In this document: positions 46,215 to 54,797 of the stretch, piece by piece
How positions within the stretch are numbered: the first letter of the stretch is position 1
How the letters are laid out: the number at the start of each line of letters is the position of its first letter
Source: Streptomyces sp. NBC_00461
GTDB lineage: Bacteria > Actinomycetota > Actinomycetes > Streptomycetales > Streptomycetaceae
NCBI RefSeq assembly: GCF_036013935.1
Contig: NZ_CP107902.1
Location: 992,001 to 1,056,000, forward strand
Direction: 5' to 3'
DNA: 64,000 nucleotides
Program-made: the position numbers and the translations under genes
The notes under the pieces: generated by a model
What the model was told of the DNA's origin: nothing
The model's database searches: none
What the model saw: the letters and a program-made list of their open reading frames with translations, nothing else

Positions 46215-46882
46215 CTGATGCCGCCAGGGGCGGTGTGGACGATCTCGGCCTGGTCGCGCTTGGTGTAGGCGTCCCAGTAGTGCTCGGCGATGGTCTCGGG
46301 CTCGGTGCCGGGACCGCTGCCGATGAACACCCCGATCGCCACGTGCGCGGCGTGCACCCCGTGCTCGGCGAGGTCGATGCCCAGGGCCATGGCGTAGTTG
46401 CGCAGGGCCGCCGCCGCGACGCCGATGCTGCCGAACGCGCCGCCGATCGGCCGGACCGAGGAGGCACCCGTGGAGAACAGCAGGGTGCCACTGCCGCGTT
46501 CGAGCATGGCGGGCAGCACCTGACGGACCGCGGCAACCGCTCCGTACAGGTAGTAGTCGAGCTGCTTGTGGAGGTCCTGCGCCGTGGCGTCGACGGCGGC
46601 GGCGCCGGCGAACGTGGGGTCGGCGGGCGAGTACTCCAGTACGTCGACGGCCCCGAACCGGTCGGCGACCGCGGCGAGCGCCGACTGCAGCGAGTCGGGA
46701 CGCGTCACGTCCGCGGCGAAGCCTGCGGCCTCGATGCCGTCCTCGGCGAGCCGTGCGGCGAGCGCGTCGAGCTTGTCCTGGGTCCGGGAGACCAGGGCGA
46801 CCTGGAAACCCTCCCTTCCGAAGCGGCGGGCGATGGACAGGCCCAGGCCTGGGCCTGCCCCGATGACGGCGATGACGGGCAT
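46211..46882 (-). CDS. SDR-family NAD(P)-binding protein
   Basis: 223 aa. GAGPGLGLSIARRFGREGFQV (residues 8-28) is the cofactor motif of atypical SDRs. The usual YxxxK is replaced: the corresponding region reads IGGAFGSIGVAAAALRN, so the catalytic Tyr/Lys pair seems absent and activity is doubtful or different. GGAG lies 9 nt before the ATG at 46882. First gene of a two-gene unit under the divergent TetR. Confidence 0.87.
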   Translation of the reverse strand: MPVIAVIGAGPGLGLSIARRFGREGFQVALVSRTQDKLDALAARLAEDGIEAAGFAADVTRPDSLQSALAAVADRFGAVDVLEYSPADPTFAGAAAVDATAQDLHKQLDYYLYGAVAAVRQVLPAMLERGSGTLLFSTGASSVRPIGGAFGSIGVAAAALRNYAMALGIDLAEHGVHAAHVAIGVFIGSGPGTEPETIAEHYWDAYTKRDQAEIVHTAPGGIR

Positions 46883-46962
46883 GGGTGGTGCTCCTGTGGT
46901 CGGACGGGTCGGATCGATGAGGGGCACCTCCCGCCACGACAGCGGTCAGGACTGAAAGTCGA

Positions 46963-47009
46963 GGGTAGCCTCATGTTCTTGGATCGTAGCAGAGAACATG
47001 AGGCTGCCC
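46963..47009. promoter_or_regulatory. 17-bp inverted repeat between SDR and TetR genes
   Basis: Arms 46963-46979 and 46993-47009 match in 16 of 17 positions and share AGCCTCATGTTCT / AGAACATGAGGCT, with a 13-bp spacer. The right arm ends 22 bp before the TetR start. Strong TetR operator candidate controlling both directions. Confidence 0.8.
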
Positions 47010-47031
47010 TCCGGTTGGTAGGCTGAGTGGC

Positions 47032-47724
47032 ATGGCCATCGACCGTCCGTCCGCCTCCGCCGGGAACCCGGCCCCTGTCCGCCCCCTGCGGCGCGACGCG
47101 CAGCGCAATCGCGAGGTCCTGCTCACCGCGGCCCGCTCCTGCTTCGCCGAGCAGGGCCTGGAGGCATCCCTGGAGCAGGTGGCCAAGCGGGCCGGGCTGG
47201 CCATCGGCACGCTGTACCGGCACTTCCCCACCCGGCTGGACCTGGTGCAGGCGACCTTCGCCGGGAAGCTGGCCGCCTGGCGGGAGGCCGCCGAGAAGGC
47301 CGTCACCATGGATGACGCCTGGGCAGGGCTGTGCCATTTTCTGGAGACCATGTGTGAACTCCAGTCACAGGACCGGGGGTTCAACGATCTGGCCTCCATG
47401 CGGTTGCCGGAGAGCGCCTGCCTGGCGGGCGCCCAGACCCGCATCCGCGAACTCGGTGTAGACATCGTCGAGCGTGCGCAGGAGCAGGGCAGCCTGCGCC
47501 CCGACCTCACCCCCGAGGACCTTGCCTTCGTCATCTGGTCGCACAGCCGCGTCACCGAGGCCACCCACGCCATCGCCCCGGACGCCTGGCGCCGCCACCT
47601 CTACCTTCTGCTCGACGGCTTCCGAACCGACCGCGCCCACCCGCTGCCGGCACCGCCGCTCACCGGGGAGCAGCTGTACCGCGCCATGACCAGCCTCGGC
47701 GGAAACGGGGCCTGCGGCGCCTGA
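47032..47724 (+). CDS. TetR-family regulator
   Basis: 230 aa. HTH NREVLLTAARSCFAEQGLEASLEQVAKRAGLAIGTLYRHFPTRLDLV at residues 26-72, and the SBP/TetR_C domain typical of regulators next to SDRs. Divergent from the SDR/nitroreductase pair and immediately downstream of the 17-bp inverted repeat. Confidence 0.92.
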   Translation: MAIDRPSASAGNPAPVRPLRRDAQRNREVLLTAARSCFAEQGLEASLEQVAKRAGLAIGTLYRHFPTRLDLVQATFAGKLAAWREAAEKAVTMDDAWAGLCHFLETMCELQSQDRGFNDLASMRLPESACLAGAQTRIRELGVDIVERAQEQGSLRPDLTPEDLAFVIWSHSRVTEATHAIAPDAWRRHLYLLLDGFRTDRAHPLPAPPLTGEQLYRAMTSLGGNGACGA

Positions 47725-47745
47725 CCGTCGGCACGCGTCGTTGCC

Positions 47746-47980
47746 TCAAGGCGCCGCGGGGAGCCCCTTCCCGGCGACCAGGCCGAGCCGGTACGCGTTC
47801 CGTCCCCGCGACGCAGAATTCGCGGAGGCGCTTGGTGACCTCCGCGCGCACCGGCGACACGGCGTGCGTCTCGAAGGCCACCTCGTCGGCGAAGCATTCG
47901 CACATCCAGACCACGTCCGGGTCCTCGCTGCCGACATGCATCAGGTAGAGCAGCCACGACGCCACGCTCTCGTGGCGCAC
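47746..47980 (-). pseudogene. Quinol monooxygenase (ABM) remnant, frameshifted
   Basis: One frame reads WLLYLMHVGSEDPDVVWMCE, CFADEVAFETHAVSPVRAEV; the end of the protein, YRLGLVAGKGLPAAP, is in a second frame. Both match the antibiotic-biosynthesis monooxygenase fold. The N-terminus is lost at 47980, where an IS5 fragment begins. Confidence 0.7.
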
Positions 47981-47982
47981 CC

Positions 47983-48054
47983 ACCCGCTACGACAAGACC
48001 GCCGAGTCCTACCAGGCAGCCGTCACCCTCGCATCGCTCCTGATGCGGGCGTGA
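47983..48054 (+). mobile_element. IS5-family transposase tail
   Basis: RYDKTAESYQAAVTLASLLM followed by a stop at 48052-48054 is the very C-terminus of actinobacterial IS5 transposases. Only about 22 residues remain. It abuts the ABM remnant on the left and group II intron-like sequence on the right. Confidence 0.65.
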
Positions 48055-48796
48055 CATTTGAAGACGACTCCTAGCCGAAACGGCACTCACCAAGCCCCTC
48101 CAGACAACCTGCACATCGACGAAGCAGCGGCCCTTCCCTGGCCAGCGGTTGTGTTGTCCGCCGGCTCATAGCGGTACTACGGCCGCCTCCGACGCCCACC
48201 CGGCTCGCGCCCACTTCCCGGGGATCACCCGGTTATAGGACGCGCGGCTTCCGGCAGCACCTGTCCGCAGGCCGCCCGGCCGGGGAGGGCCTCCCCAGTT
48301 CCCGCTGTCACCGTCGCAACGTTCCATGCTCCATACGCCGGGGAGTCCTTCACGGCTGCATCTCCAGGATATTCGCCGCTTCCATGGCCTTCGCCCTGAT
48401 TTCGGGGGCTCGGCATTCCCTGTCCCCACCCCAAGGGGGCGGGCCTCTAACGACGCCGCAGACTTCGCGTGATGCTACGGACCGCTGCTTTGCTCCCCCT
48501 TACAGGGCTTTCGACACTGGGCTTCGACGCCGGGCGTTTCCCCGACGCCGCCAGTCTGCTACCGGGCCTCCTGGCAGCTACCCGGACCGGACTCCCACCG
48601 GCAGGCGACAACGAGCTTACGACTCAAGATCAACTACATCACGAAGACCTCCGAGCCTGCTGGGCGCGCGAAAGATCGAGGCTAGTCACCAGCCGCCGCC
48701 TGCCGCTTCGCAGCGGCCAGCCTTGCCCCCCAGCGGTTCATCCCATCTCCGGGGGTATCGATATCGAAGCATCATCGAGCGTTCGCGTGTAGTGAA
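48055..48796 (-). mobile_element. Probable 5' (RNA) part of a group II intron
   Basis: No convincing gene is present. On the minus strand the segment is highly structured and resembles the 5' ribozyme region and pre-ORF leader of actinobacterial group II introns. It ends near 48060, where the maturase ORF would follow. The plus-strand ORFs at 48384-48800 are probably spurious. Assignment rests on general resemblance and on the maturase fragment and intron 3' ends next to it. Confidence 0.45.
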
Positions 48797-48866
48797 GTAG
48801 GCCGCCGGCGAGGTGCCTCCAAGGAGGTCCTTTTCCGACGGCCCCTTCCCGAACGGTACGTGCGGT
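48797..48866 (-). repeat. Degenerate copy of the intron 3' end (domain VI region)
   Basis: Shares with 48868-48947 the ordered blocks GTAGGCCGCC, GCGAGGTGCCT, CTTTTCC and ACGGCCCC (plus-strand reading), but differs between them. The two copies are head to tail, as if two related group II intron 3' ends lie in tandem on the minus strand. Confidence 0.6.
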
Positions 48867-48947
48867 TGGGTAGGCCGCCAGCGAGGTGCCTGTGACCAGG
48901 CTCTTTTCCAACGGCCCCCCACCGAACCCACCGTGCTAGATTTCCCA
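48865..48947 (-). repeat. Left arm of an 83-bp inverted repeat
   Basis: The reverse complement of this segment equals 49544-49626 with a single mismatch. It reads as the 3' end (domains V-VI) of a group II intron pointing left. The maturase fragment begins immediately to its right. Confidence 0.85.
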
Positions 48948-49515
48948 ATTGTCGCCCAGTACCAGACCGAGTTCCGCGGGATTGCTGGCTACTATCAACT
49001 CGCTTTCAACGTTCACCGTTTAGGACGGCTGAAGTACGTGATGCAGCGCTCCCTGGTCAAGACGCTCGCGCGGAAGTATCGCGTCCGCGTCTCCCAGGAT
49101 TCATCAGCGCTACCGGACCGTACTGAAGACCGACCAGGGCCCCCGTCGGGGACTCCAGGTCACCGTCGAACGCGGCGAAGGGCGAAAGCCGTTGGTGGCG
49201 CAGTGGGGCGGAGTTTCACTTCGGCACAAGATCAGGATCGGCAGTCTCGACGACCATCCGACGCAGGTGTGGAACAGCGCGCGCAATGAAGTGGTCAAGC
49301 GCCTGCTCGCCGACACCTGTGAGATGTGTGGGTCGCATGACGGTGTCGAAGTGCACCACATTCGGCACCTGAAAGACCTGAACGTCCGGGGGCGGGTCGC
49401 CAAGCCCGCCTGGGCTCAGATGATGGCCGCGCGCCGTCGAAAGACCCTGGTCGTCTGTCGCGTCTGCCACGAGGGCATTCACTACGGTGCGAGCCACTCG
49501 CGGCAGAACTCATGA
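48940..49515 (+). mobile_element. ltrA: Group II intron maturase, C-terminal part, frameshifted
   Basis: Starts mid-protein with FPIVAQYQTEFRGIAGYYQL and RLGRLKYVMQRSLVKTLARK (domain X). The frame shifts near 49100, then continues with GLQVTVERGEGRKPLVAQWG and the HNH endonuclease part: CEMCGSHDGVEVHHIRHLKD, ARRRKTLVVCRVCHEGIHYG. The reverse transcriptase domain is missing. The intron 3' end (right arm of the inverted repeat) follows 28 nt after the stop. Confidence 0.88.
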
Positions 49516-49543
49516 GAAGAAAAGGCACTGGAGAGCCCACTGC

Positions 49544-49626
49544 TGGGAAATCTAGCACGGTGGGTTCGGTGGGGGGCCGTTGGAAAAGGGCCTGGTCACA
49601 GGCACCTCGCTGGCGGCCTACCCAAC
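49544..49626 (+). repeat. Right arm of the inverted repeat; group II intron 3' end
   Basis: Begins TGGGAAATCTAGCACGG and ends GGCGGCCTACCCAAC, the pattern of a domain V/VI region and 3' splice end. It follows the maturase fragment on the same strand, which is the normal intron order. Matches the reverse complement of 48865-48947 in 82 of 83 positions. Confidence 0.8.
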
Positions 49627-49647
49627 GGCACGGCGGGTTCGGCGAGA

Positions 49648-49676
49648 GGTCCGGGGATATTTATTAGAAACGGACC
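49648..49676. terminator. Hairpin with AT-rich loop
   Basis: GGTCCG, a 17-nt AT-rich loop, then CGGACC. It lies between the intron end and the TetR stop. The unusual AT-rich loop stands out in this GC-rich sequence; it could be a weak terminator. Confidence 0.35.
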
Positions 49677-49731
49677 GGGAGCAATCCCGGCGCCGCGCCC
49701 CGGGCCTGCTCAGCGAACGGTTGCGGCGCCT

Positions 49732-50391
49732 TTAGCGCAGGGTAACTGCCAGTCCTGCGAGTAGCTGGTCCACGGCACTGACGGCTTGATCTCGGGCGGA
49801 GACCGGGTTGTCGGCGCTGGCGATGAAGAGCGCTGCTTCGTCAATGGCGGCGAGAAGTATGTGGGCGAGGACATCGAGGGGCTGGTCGGGCAGGGTTCCT
49901 TCGGTGACCGCGAGTTCGAGCAGGGCGTGGATCGCGCCGAGTCCGTAGCGTTCCTCGATCGCTCGCCATTCGCGCCAGCCGAGGACGGCGGGTCCGTCGA
50001 TGAGCAGGATGCGCTGCACTTCGGGTTGCAGGGAGGCGTCGAGGAATCCCAGCAAGCCGTGGCGGAGGCGGGCAAGGGCGTCGTCGCTGCTACTGCTAGT
50101 GGTGTCTGCGGCGGCGAGCAGGTCTTCTTCGACCTGCTCGAAGACGGCGAGGAACAGCGCCTTCTTGCCGGCGAAGTGGTGGTAGAGCGCCCCTCGGGTA
50201 CCGACGCCGGCCGCCGCGACGAGTTCCTCGGTGCTGGTGTCGAAGTAGCCCTTCTCGACGAACAGCCGCCGGGCTGCCGTGACCAGGGCGGAGCGGGTGG
50301 TCTCCGCACGTTCAGCTACCCGTGCCGCTCTCACGGTGCTGCGGGTTGCCGATGTCCGTTGACCGCTGTCCACCACCTCAGTATAGTCCAC
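49732..50391 (-). CDS. TetR-family regulator
   Basis: 219 aa. HTH TRSALVTAARRLFVEKGYFDTSTEELVAAAGVGTRGALYHHFAGKKALF at residues 32-80. The GTG at 50391 is the longest start; GTG at 50376 is equally possible. Divergent from a LEH/SnoaL-like enzyme gene; a perfect 17-bp palindrome lies just upstream. Confidence 0.9.
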   Translation of the reverse strand: MDYTEVVDSGQRTSATRSTVRAARVAERAETTRSALVTAARRLFVEKGYFDTSTEELVAAAGVGTRGALYHHFAGKKALFLAVFEQVEEDLLAAADTTSSSSDDALARLRHGLLGFLDASLQPEVQRILLIDGPAVLGWREWRAIEERYGLGAIHALLELAVTEGTLPDQPLDVLAHILLAAIDEAALFIASADNPVSARDQAVSAVDQLLAGLAVTLR

Positions 50392-50409
50392 CTACAGGGT
50401 GAATGAGAG

Positions 50410-50426
50410 ACATACAGTCTGTATGT
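50410..50426. promoter_or_regulatory. Perfect 17-bp palindrome, TetR operator candidate
   Basis: ACATACAGTCTGTATGT, 19 bp upstream of the TetR start and 28 bp upstream of the enzyme start. The AT-rich ATACAG..CTGTAT core is typical of AcrR/TetR operators. Confidence 0.8.
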
Positions 50427-50453
50427 GACCGAGAGTGCTGAAGGAGTGACGCC

Positions 50454-50861
50454 ATGAGTGACCCGTCTCGTATCGTCCGTGAGTTCTGCGACCTGATGGC
50501 CAAGCGGGACCCGGAGCTATTGCGGCCGTTCCTCGCCGAGGACGCTGTCTACCAGAACACCGGCATGCCCGCGTCGACTGGGGCCGCGGCCGTGCTGGAG
50601 AACCTCGCCGGCCAATTCGCGGCGTTCCCCGACTCCTACGAGTACAAGACGATCAACTTGGCGGTCGACGGCGACGTCGTCCTGACCGAGCGCCTCGACA
50701 TGATCCGAACCCCCGACGGTGTGCGGGGCGTGCCGGTCATGGGCGCCTTCGTTGTCCGCGACGGCATGATCACCCGGTGGACGGACTACTGGGACACCGG
50801 GCTGCCCGCGAAGATGATGACTGGTGAGGACACCAGCGTGCTGGTCCCGGCGGCCTACTGA
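50454..50861 (+). CDS. Limonene-epoxide-hydrolase/SnoaL-like enzyme
   Basis: 135 aa cone-shaped alpha+beta fold. FLAEDAVYQNTGMPASTG, VLTERLDMI and ITRWTDYWDTG place an Arg-x-Asp and a later Asp as in the Asp-Arg-Asp triad of limonene-1,2-epoxide hydrolase. AAGGAG lies 7 nt before the ATG. Likely regulated by the divergent TetR; substrate unknown. Confidence 0.82.
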   Translation: MSDPSRIVREFCDLMAKRDPELLRPFLAEDAVYQNTGMPASTGAAAVLENLAGQFAAFPDSYEYKTINLAVDGDVVLTERLDMIRTPDGVRGVPVMGAFVVRDGMITRWTDYWDTGLPAKMMTGEDTSVLVPAAY

Positions 50862-50915
50862 CCACTCGTCGGCCGTGGGGTGCGGGCACTGCCGTTCTTC
50901 GGGCGCCATTGTCGA

Positions 50916-51335
50916 TCATGTGGTGAGGAGGGCGCGTTTGCGGAGGAGGTCGAAGTTCGCGCGGCCGTACATCTGCCTTTTGATCATTTTGATGCGGTTG
51001 ACGTGACCTTCGACGGGACCGGACCTGCGGGGCAAGGTCCGGCCGGTGGTGACGGCGTCCACATCGCGTTCGAGGCCGGTCGCGTAGGTGCGTAGCGCGG
51101 GGAGGTCGTCGGCGCGGACCGCGGTGATCCAGTCGGTGACCGTGGCATCGGTCGGGCGGGCGAGCAGGTACGCGAACGCGCCGACGTGACGGCTGAGCGC
51201 GTCGAGTTCCAGGCAGCACGCACGAACGTCATTGAGCTGGCGCTGTTCGTCGTCGTGGAGCCGGTCGGGACGAGTCAGGATCCAGCGGCTGATCGTCCGG
51301 GTCGAGCGGGGTCGGGGTGGCGGGGGCGTGTCACG
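50916..51335 (-). mobile_element. ISL3-family transposase, C-terminal fragment
   Basis: The final 140 residues of an ISL3 transposase, with the conserved GPVEGHVNRIKMIKRQMYGRA near the end. The zinc-finger and most of the DDE domain are missing. It touches the end of an IS1182 element at about 51340. Confidence 0.82.
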
Positions 51336-51355
51336 CGAAGGGCTCTGGCTCACTT

Positions 51356-53111
51356 TCAGGATGCTGTTGGTGATCTTCGGTTAGTCAGGGTTCGACAGAG
51401 TCGCTTGAATCGGCTGGCGGGACGGGGCCGGCGTGGTGGTGAGGTGCCTGGCGGGAAGTGTCCGCTCAGCCGGATGATGTTCGTTCCGGCGGCGGTCAGG
51501 ACGTGTTGGACGTGCGTCTTGGCCATGCCTCGGTAGCGGCAGTGCCGTAGTCCGTGGGCGTGGACGGTTTCGGAGACGGTGGCTTCGCAGCCGGCCCGGA
51601 CCGCATAGTGCTGCCGCCACTGGAGGGTGTCTTGTTCGTGTCGGACCCGTGTCTGGATCTCCTGCAGGGGCTGGGGCAGCAAGATGATGTGCCGAGCGCG
51701 GTCGTCGGTGGTGCCCAAACCGGCCTGCCGGGCTTCGCAGGCCCGGCAGGCCGGCTTGGGAACAGCACACGGACAGCCGTTCATGCCCGTCACCCCGGGT
51801 CACCTTCAGGGATGGCTGGTCACTCCACGGGGGCAGGTGAGGGTGCGGGCGTCCCAGTCGGGGGTGAAGTCTGCCTTGGTGAGGCCGGGGTGCTCACGAG
51901 CCCTCGGGTCGGCCCGAACCGGGCCGGTCAGTGCCACCCCGTGGGTGCGGGCGGCCCGGTCGATGGATTCAGGAGTGATGTACCGTGAACCCCTGCCGGA
52001 CCAGGTCCCGGTGGATCTGTTCGAGGGCGTCGATGTCCTGCTCGGGCGCCGGCCTGGTGGTGACCTGCACAATCACGTGCGGACCATCGCCACAGGTTTC
52101 GCTCTGGTGATCGCGATAGCCGATCCACTCCTTCTTTCCCGACGCGGTCAGCTTCTGGCTGTAGTGAGCCTCGACGTCATAGGGAGAGATAATCTCCATG
52201 CTGGCCCACGGGACACTGGCCTTCTCCGGGTTGGGCCTTCCCGTGGCCTCGGGCCGCGAAGCGGCTCTGTGTGGCATGTCGCGCCTGTTCAACCGGTCCT
52301 TGGTGGACTTCGGTCCCCGCCACCGCTGCCGCCCTGCACTGTCGAACGAGTACTGCTGCACCCACACTCGCCGCAGAATTTCCACCTGCGGCAACGCCCT
52401 CAGCCGCGGCGGGACTTCAGCGCTGAAAACAGCCGACAGAAGCCGCATCCCGTCCGCGCCGACCTGCAGCACGTACTCCTCCAGCGCCGCGTTGCCCTTG
52501 GGCAGCCGATGGTAGATGGCCGGACGTCCGTACCGGTCCGCCCAATCCGCGGTAACCAATGACGCCAGCCAGACCTCATCCGCCAGAGTCAGCTGCTCCA
52601 GAGCGGCATGCAAGGTCTTGGTGACCAACTCCGCCCGGCTCAGCTTCCTAATGGCCGCGAGTACATGAGTGGTATCCGTGCGCACCGCACCACGCCGCTT
52701 GACCAGGCCCGCAGCCGCCAGGTGGTCGACCATCACGGCCAGCAGCCGATCCGCCCGGTCAGCCTGGGCCATACGGTCCCGGAACTCGCTGGGCACGCAG
52801 TGGTCGAAGCCCGGATCGTCCAGCTCGAGGCCCAGACAGTACCTCCAGTCCATCCGGCAGCGGACCGTCTCGGCGGCCTGCCGGTCCGTGAGGTTCTCCG
52901 CGTACTGCAACACCGACACCATCGCCAGCCGAGCCGGCGACAACCCCCTCCGCCCGTCAACCGGATACCAGTCGGCGAAGTGCTCATCGGTGAACAGCTC
53001 GTCCAACCGGTCACGCACCCGCATGGCCACTGTGCCCCGTGGATTGCTCGCCCGCGCCATCCGAACCGTCAACGGCGGAATCGTCCGCCCCGGACCTGAA
53101 CCCATCGACAT
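51356..53111 (-). mobile_element. IS1182-family transposase, disrupted by frameshifts
   Basis: Three frames together give a nearly whole IS1182 transposase. Frame 1 (53111 to about 51975): VRDRLDELFTDEHFADWYPV, LTDRQAAETVRCRMDWRYCL. Frame 2 (about 51990 to 51806): ITPESIDRAARTHGVALTGP, DFTPDWDARTLTCPRG. Frame 3 (51793 to 51356): CEATVSETVHAHGLRHCRYR, THVQHVLTAAGTNIIRLSG. At least two frameshifts, so inactive. A 14-bp perfect hairpin (51720-51754) lies inside. Confidence 0.88.
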
Positions 53112-53149
53112 CGCGGCCACCCCTCCGACCGCTCGAACCACCCCGCCCA

Positions 53150-53503
53150 GAAGGGCCGGTCGGCGGCGATCCTGTCGATCGGCAGAGGTGTCCCGTCCAG
53201 GATCAGGTACGCCTTCATCGACGCGGCCCGTACTGCTTCGGCGAGTGTGGGGGCGAGGGCAGCCAGGAGATCGACGGCCTCTGTGATGTACCGGTAGACG
53301 GTGGTCGTGCCGATCCCGAAACCGGCCGCGAGCTGGGCGTAGGGCTGGACGTTGCGGAGATGGGTGAGGGTGAGCAGGGCCTGTCGGCCCGCGCTCAGGC
53401 GCCGCCATCGGGTGCCAAGAGCATGACGGTGTGTTCTCAGGCGGGCCGAGAGTAAGCGGAGGGCAGAACTGGACACGTCGACGCCGGACGGGTAAACAAG
53501 CAT
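53150..53503 (-). mobile_element. IS5-family transposase, N-terminal fragment
   Basis: From ATG 53503: MLVYPSGVDVSSSALRLLSA, RRLSAGRQALLTLTHLRNVQ, and TTTVYRYITEAVDLLAALAP, ending with IDRIAADRPFWAG. The homology stops near 53150, where IS1182 begins, so that element probably inserted into it. The segment 53504-53690 upstream holds no gene I can support. Confidence 0.82.
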
Positions 53504-53689
53504 GCGAAGCCTCTGGTGGAGACGGTTCTCTTGGTCGAAAGCCCATCTATCAGGGGCTTCACAGACCAACTGCCCAACCCGCGCAAGAGGTTGGAAAAGG
53601 CTCATTGTGTCGCAGCGTCTTGGACGAGTGACCAATATGTGACTGAAGGGTAAGGCGGTCTCGTCGAGGCGGGGCTGAGACAGTCCGAT

Positions 53690-53905
53690 GCCGACCGGCC
53701 CATGTCGCGCAGCCGTGGTCCCAGCCCATGAGGTCGGCGACCGCGATCAACGCCTTCGGCGGGCGGTTTCCCGCACCCATTCCCCGCCCGTCGAGGGAGG
53801 CGTCGATGCGGGTGACGCCGTTCTCGACGGCGACGCCGGTGTTGGTCACGTCCAGGGCGAGGTTGCGGTGGGCCCGGATGCCGAGTTCGGTGGCCGAGCC
53901 GGTAG
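53690..53905 (-). pseudogene. 4-hydroxy-2-oxovalerate aldolase remnant
   Basis: Reads LGIRAHRNLALDVTNTGVAV then ENGVTRIDASLDGRGMGAGN and ALIAVADLMGWDHGC. This matches the metal-binding part and C-terminal barrel strands of BphI/DmpG-type aldolases. The first His of the expected HxH pair is Arg (RAH), consistent with loss of function. Both ends of the protein are missing. 53906-54129 holds no gene I can support. Confidence 0.75.
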
Positions 53906-54129
53906 GCGCGGAAGCGGTCGCGACCCCGTCTATCGTCAGCCGGCCTCCGGAGTCGGTGACCTACACGCAGTTGCGCCGCAGGACTCCATCAGCTTGACCG
54001 GGCGGGCAAGTTCGGCCGGCAGAAGAGGACCAGCTCTGCGGCACCGGTCTAAGGCCGGTATATGTTCGAAGGCGGAGTGGTCGACGCTCCGGGTCGGCCG
54101 TACCGCCCCGTTCCCCGGAAGGAGTCCCC

Positions 54130-54786
54130 GTGAAGTCACCGCCCGGCGACGCGACGGTCACGGTCGAGCCGGCCAGGACCGGAAGGCCGCGCGTGACCTC
54201 GAGGGCCGAGCTGGAGCGGATCGGGTTCGAGCTGTTCGCCCGTCAGGGCTTCGACGACACCACGGTGGACGACATCGCCGCGGCCGCGGGCATCGGCCGC
54301 CGTACCTTCTTCCGCTACTTCTCCTCCAAGAACGACCTGGTCTGGGGCGACTTCGAGGAACACCTGCTCAGGCTGCGCGAGCTGCTGGCGGCGACTTCCA
54401 CGGACGCGCCGCTGGTCGACGCGCTCCGCGAGGCGGTCGTCGAGTTCAACAGCTTCGATCCCGTGGAGGTGCCCTGGCACCGGCAGCGCATGGAGCTCAT
54501 CCTGCGGGTGCCCACGCTGCAGGCGGATTCGACCCTCCGCTATGCCTCGTGGCGGGCCGTCGTCACGGAGTTCGTCGCGGCACGCACGGGCCTGCCCCCG
54601 ACGGACATGGTGCCCCGGCTGGCCGGCTACGCCCTCCTCGCGGCGGCCATGGCGGCGTACGAGCACTGGCTGAGCGAGCCCGGAACCGAACTGTCGCGTC
54701 TGCTCGGCCGGACCATCGAGCAGGTGGGCGCGGGCCTCGGCACGGTGCGGACGGCCCCTCCCCCGCCCCGCGACGCCGCCTGCTGA
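54130..54786 (+). CDS. mftR: Mycofactocin system TetR regulator MftR
   Basis: 218 aa from a GTG at 54130 with GGAAGGAG 6 nt upstream. HTH RIGFELFARQGFDDTTVDDIAAAAGIGRRTFFRYFSSKNDLVWGDF is the MftR signature; the family binds long-chain acyl-CoA and controls the cofactor genes. It is at the left end of the mycofactocin locus and convergent with mftG. Confidence 0.88.
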   Translation: MKSPPGDATVTVEPARTGRPRVTSRAELERIGFELFARQGFDDTTVDDIAAAAGIGRRTFFRYFSSKNDLVWGDFEEHLLRLRELLAATSTDAPLVDALREAVVEFNSFDPVEVPWHRQRMELILRVPTLQADSTLRYASWRAVVTEFVAARTGLPPTDMVPRLAGYALLAAAMAAYEHWLSEPGTELSRLLGRTIEQVGAGLGTVRTAPPPPRDAAC

Positions 54787-54797
54787 TCTCGCCCCCG

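Noticed and set aside
44652..46882. Mycofactocin-dependent SDRs linked to the mft locus
   Set aside because: Neither SDR shows the cofactor-loop insertion typical of that subfamily, and 8 kb of broken sequence separates them from mft.
48384..48800. Two overlapping plus-strand ORFs in the intron-like region
   Set aside because: Low-complexity, no ribosome site, and they overlap structured sequence that reads as an intron on the other strand.
48055..49626. Intact mobile group II intron
   Set aside because: The reverse transcriptase domain is missing and the maturase is frameshifted.
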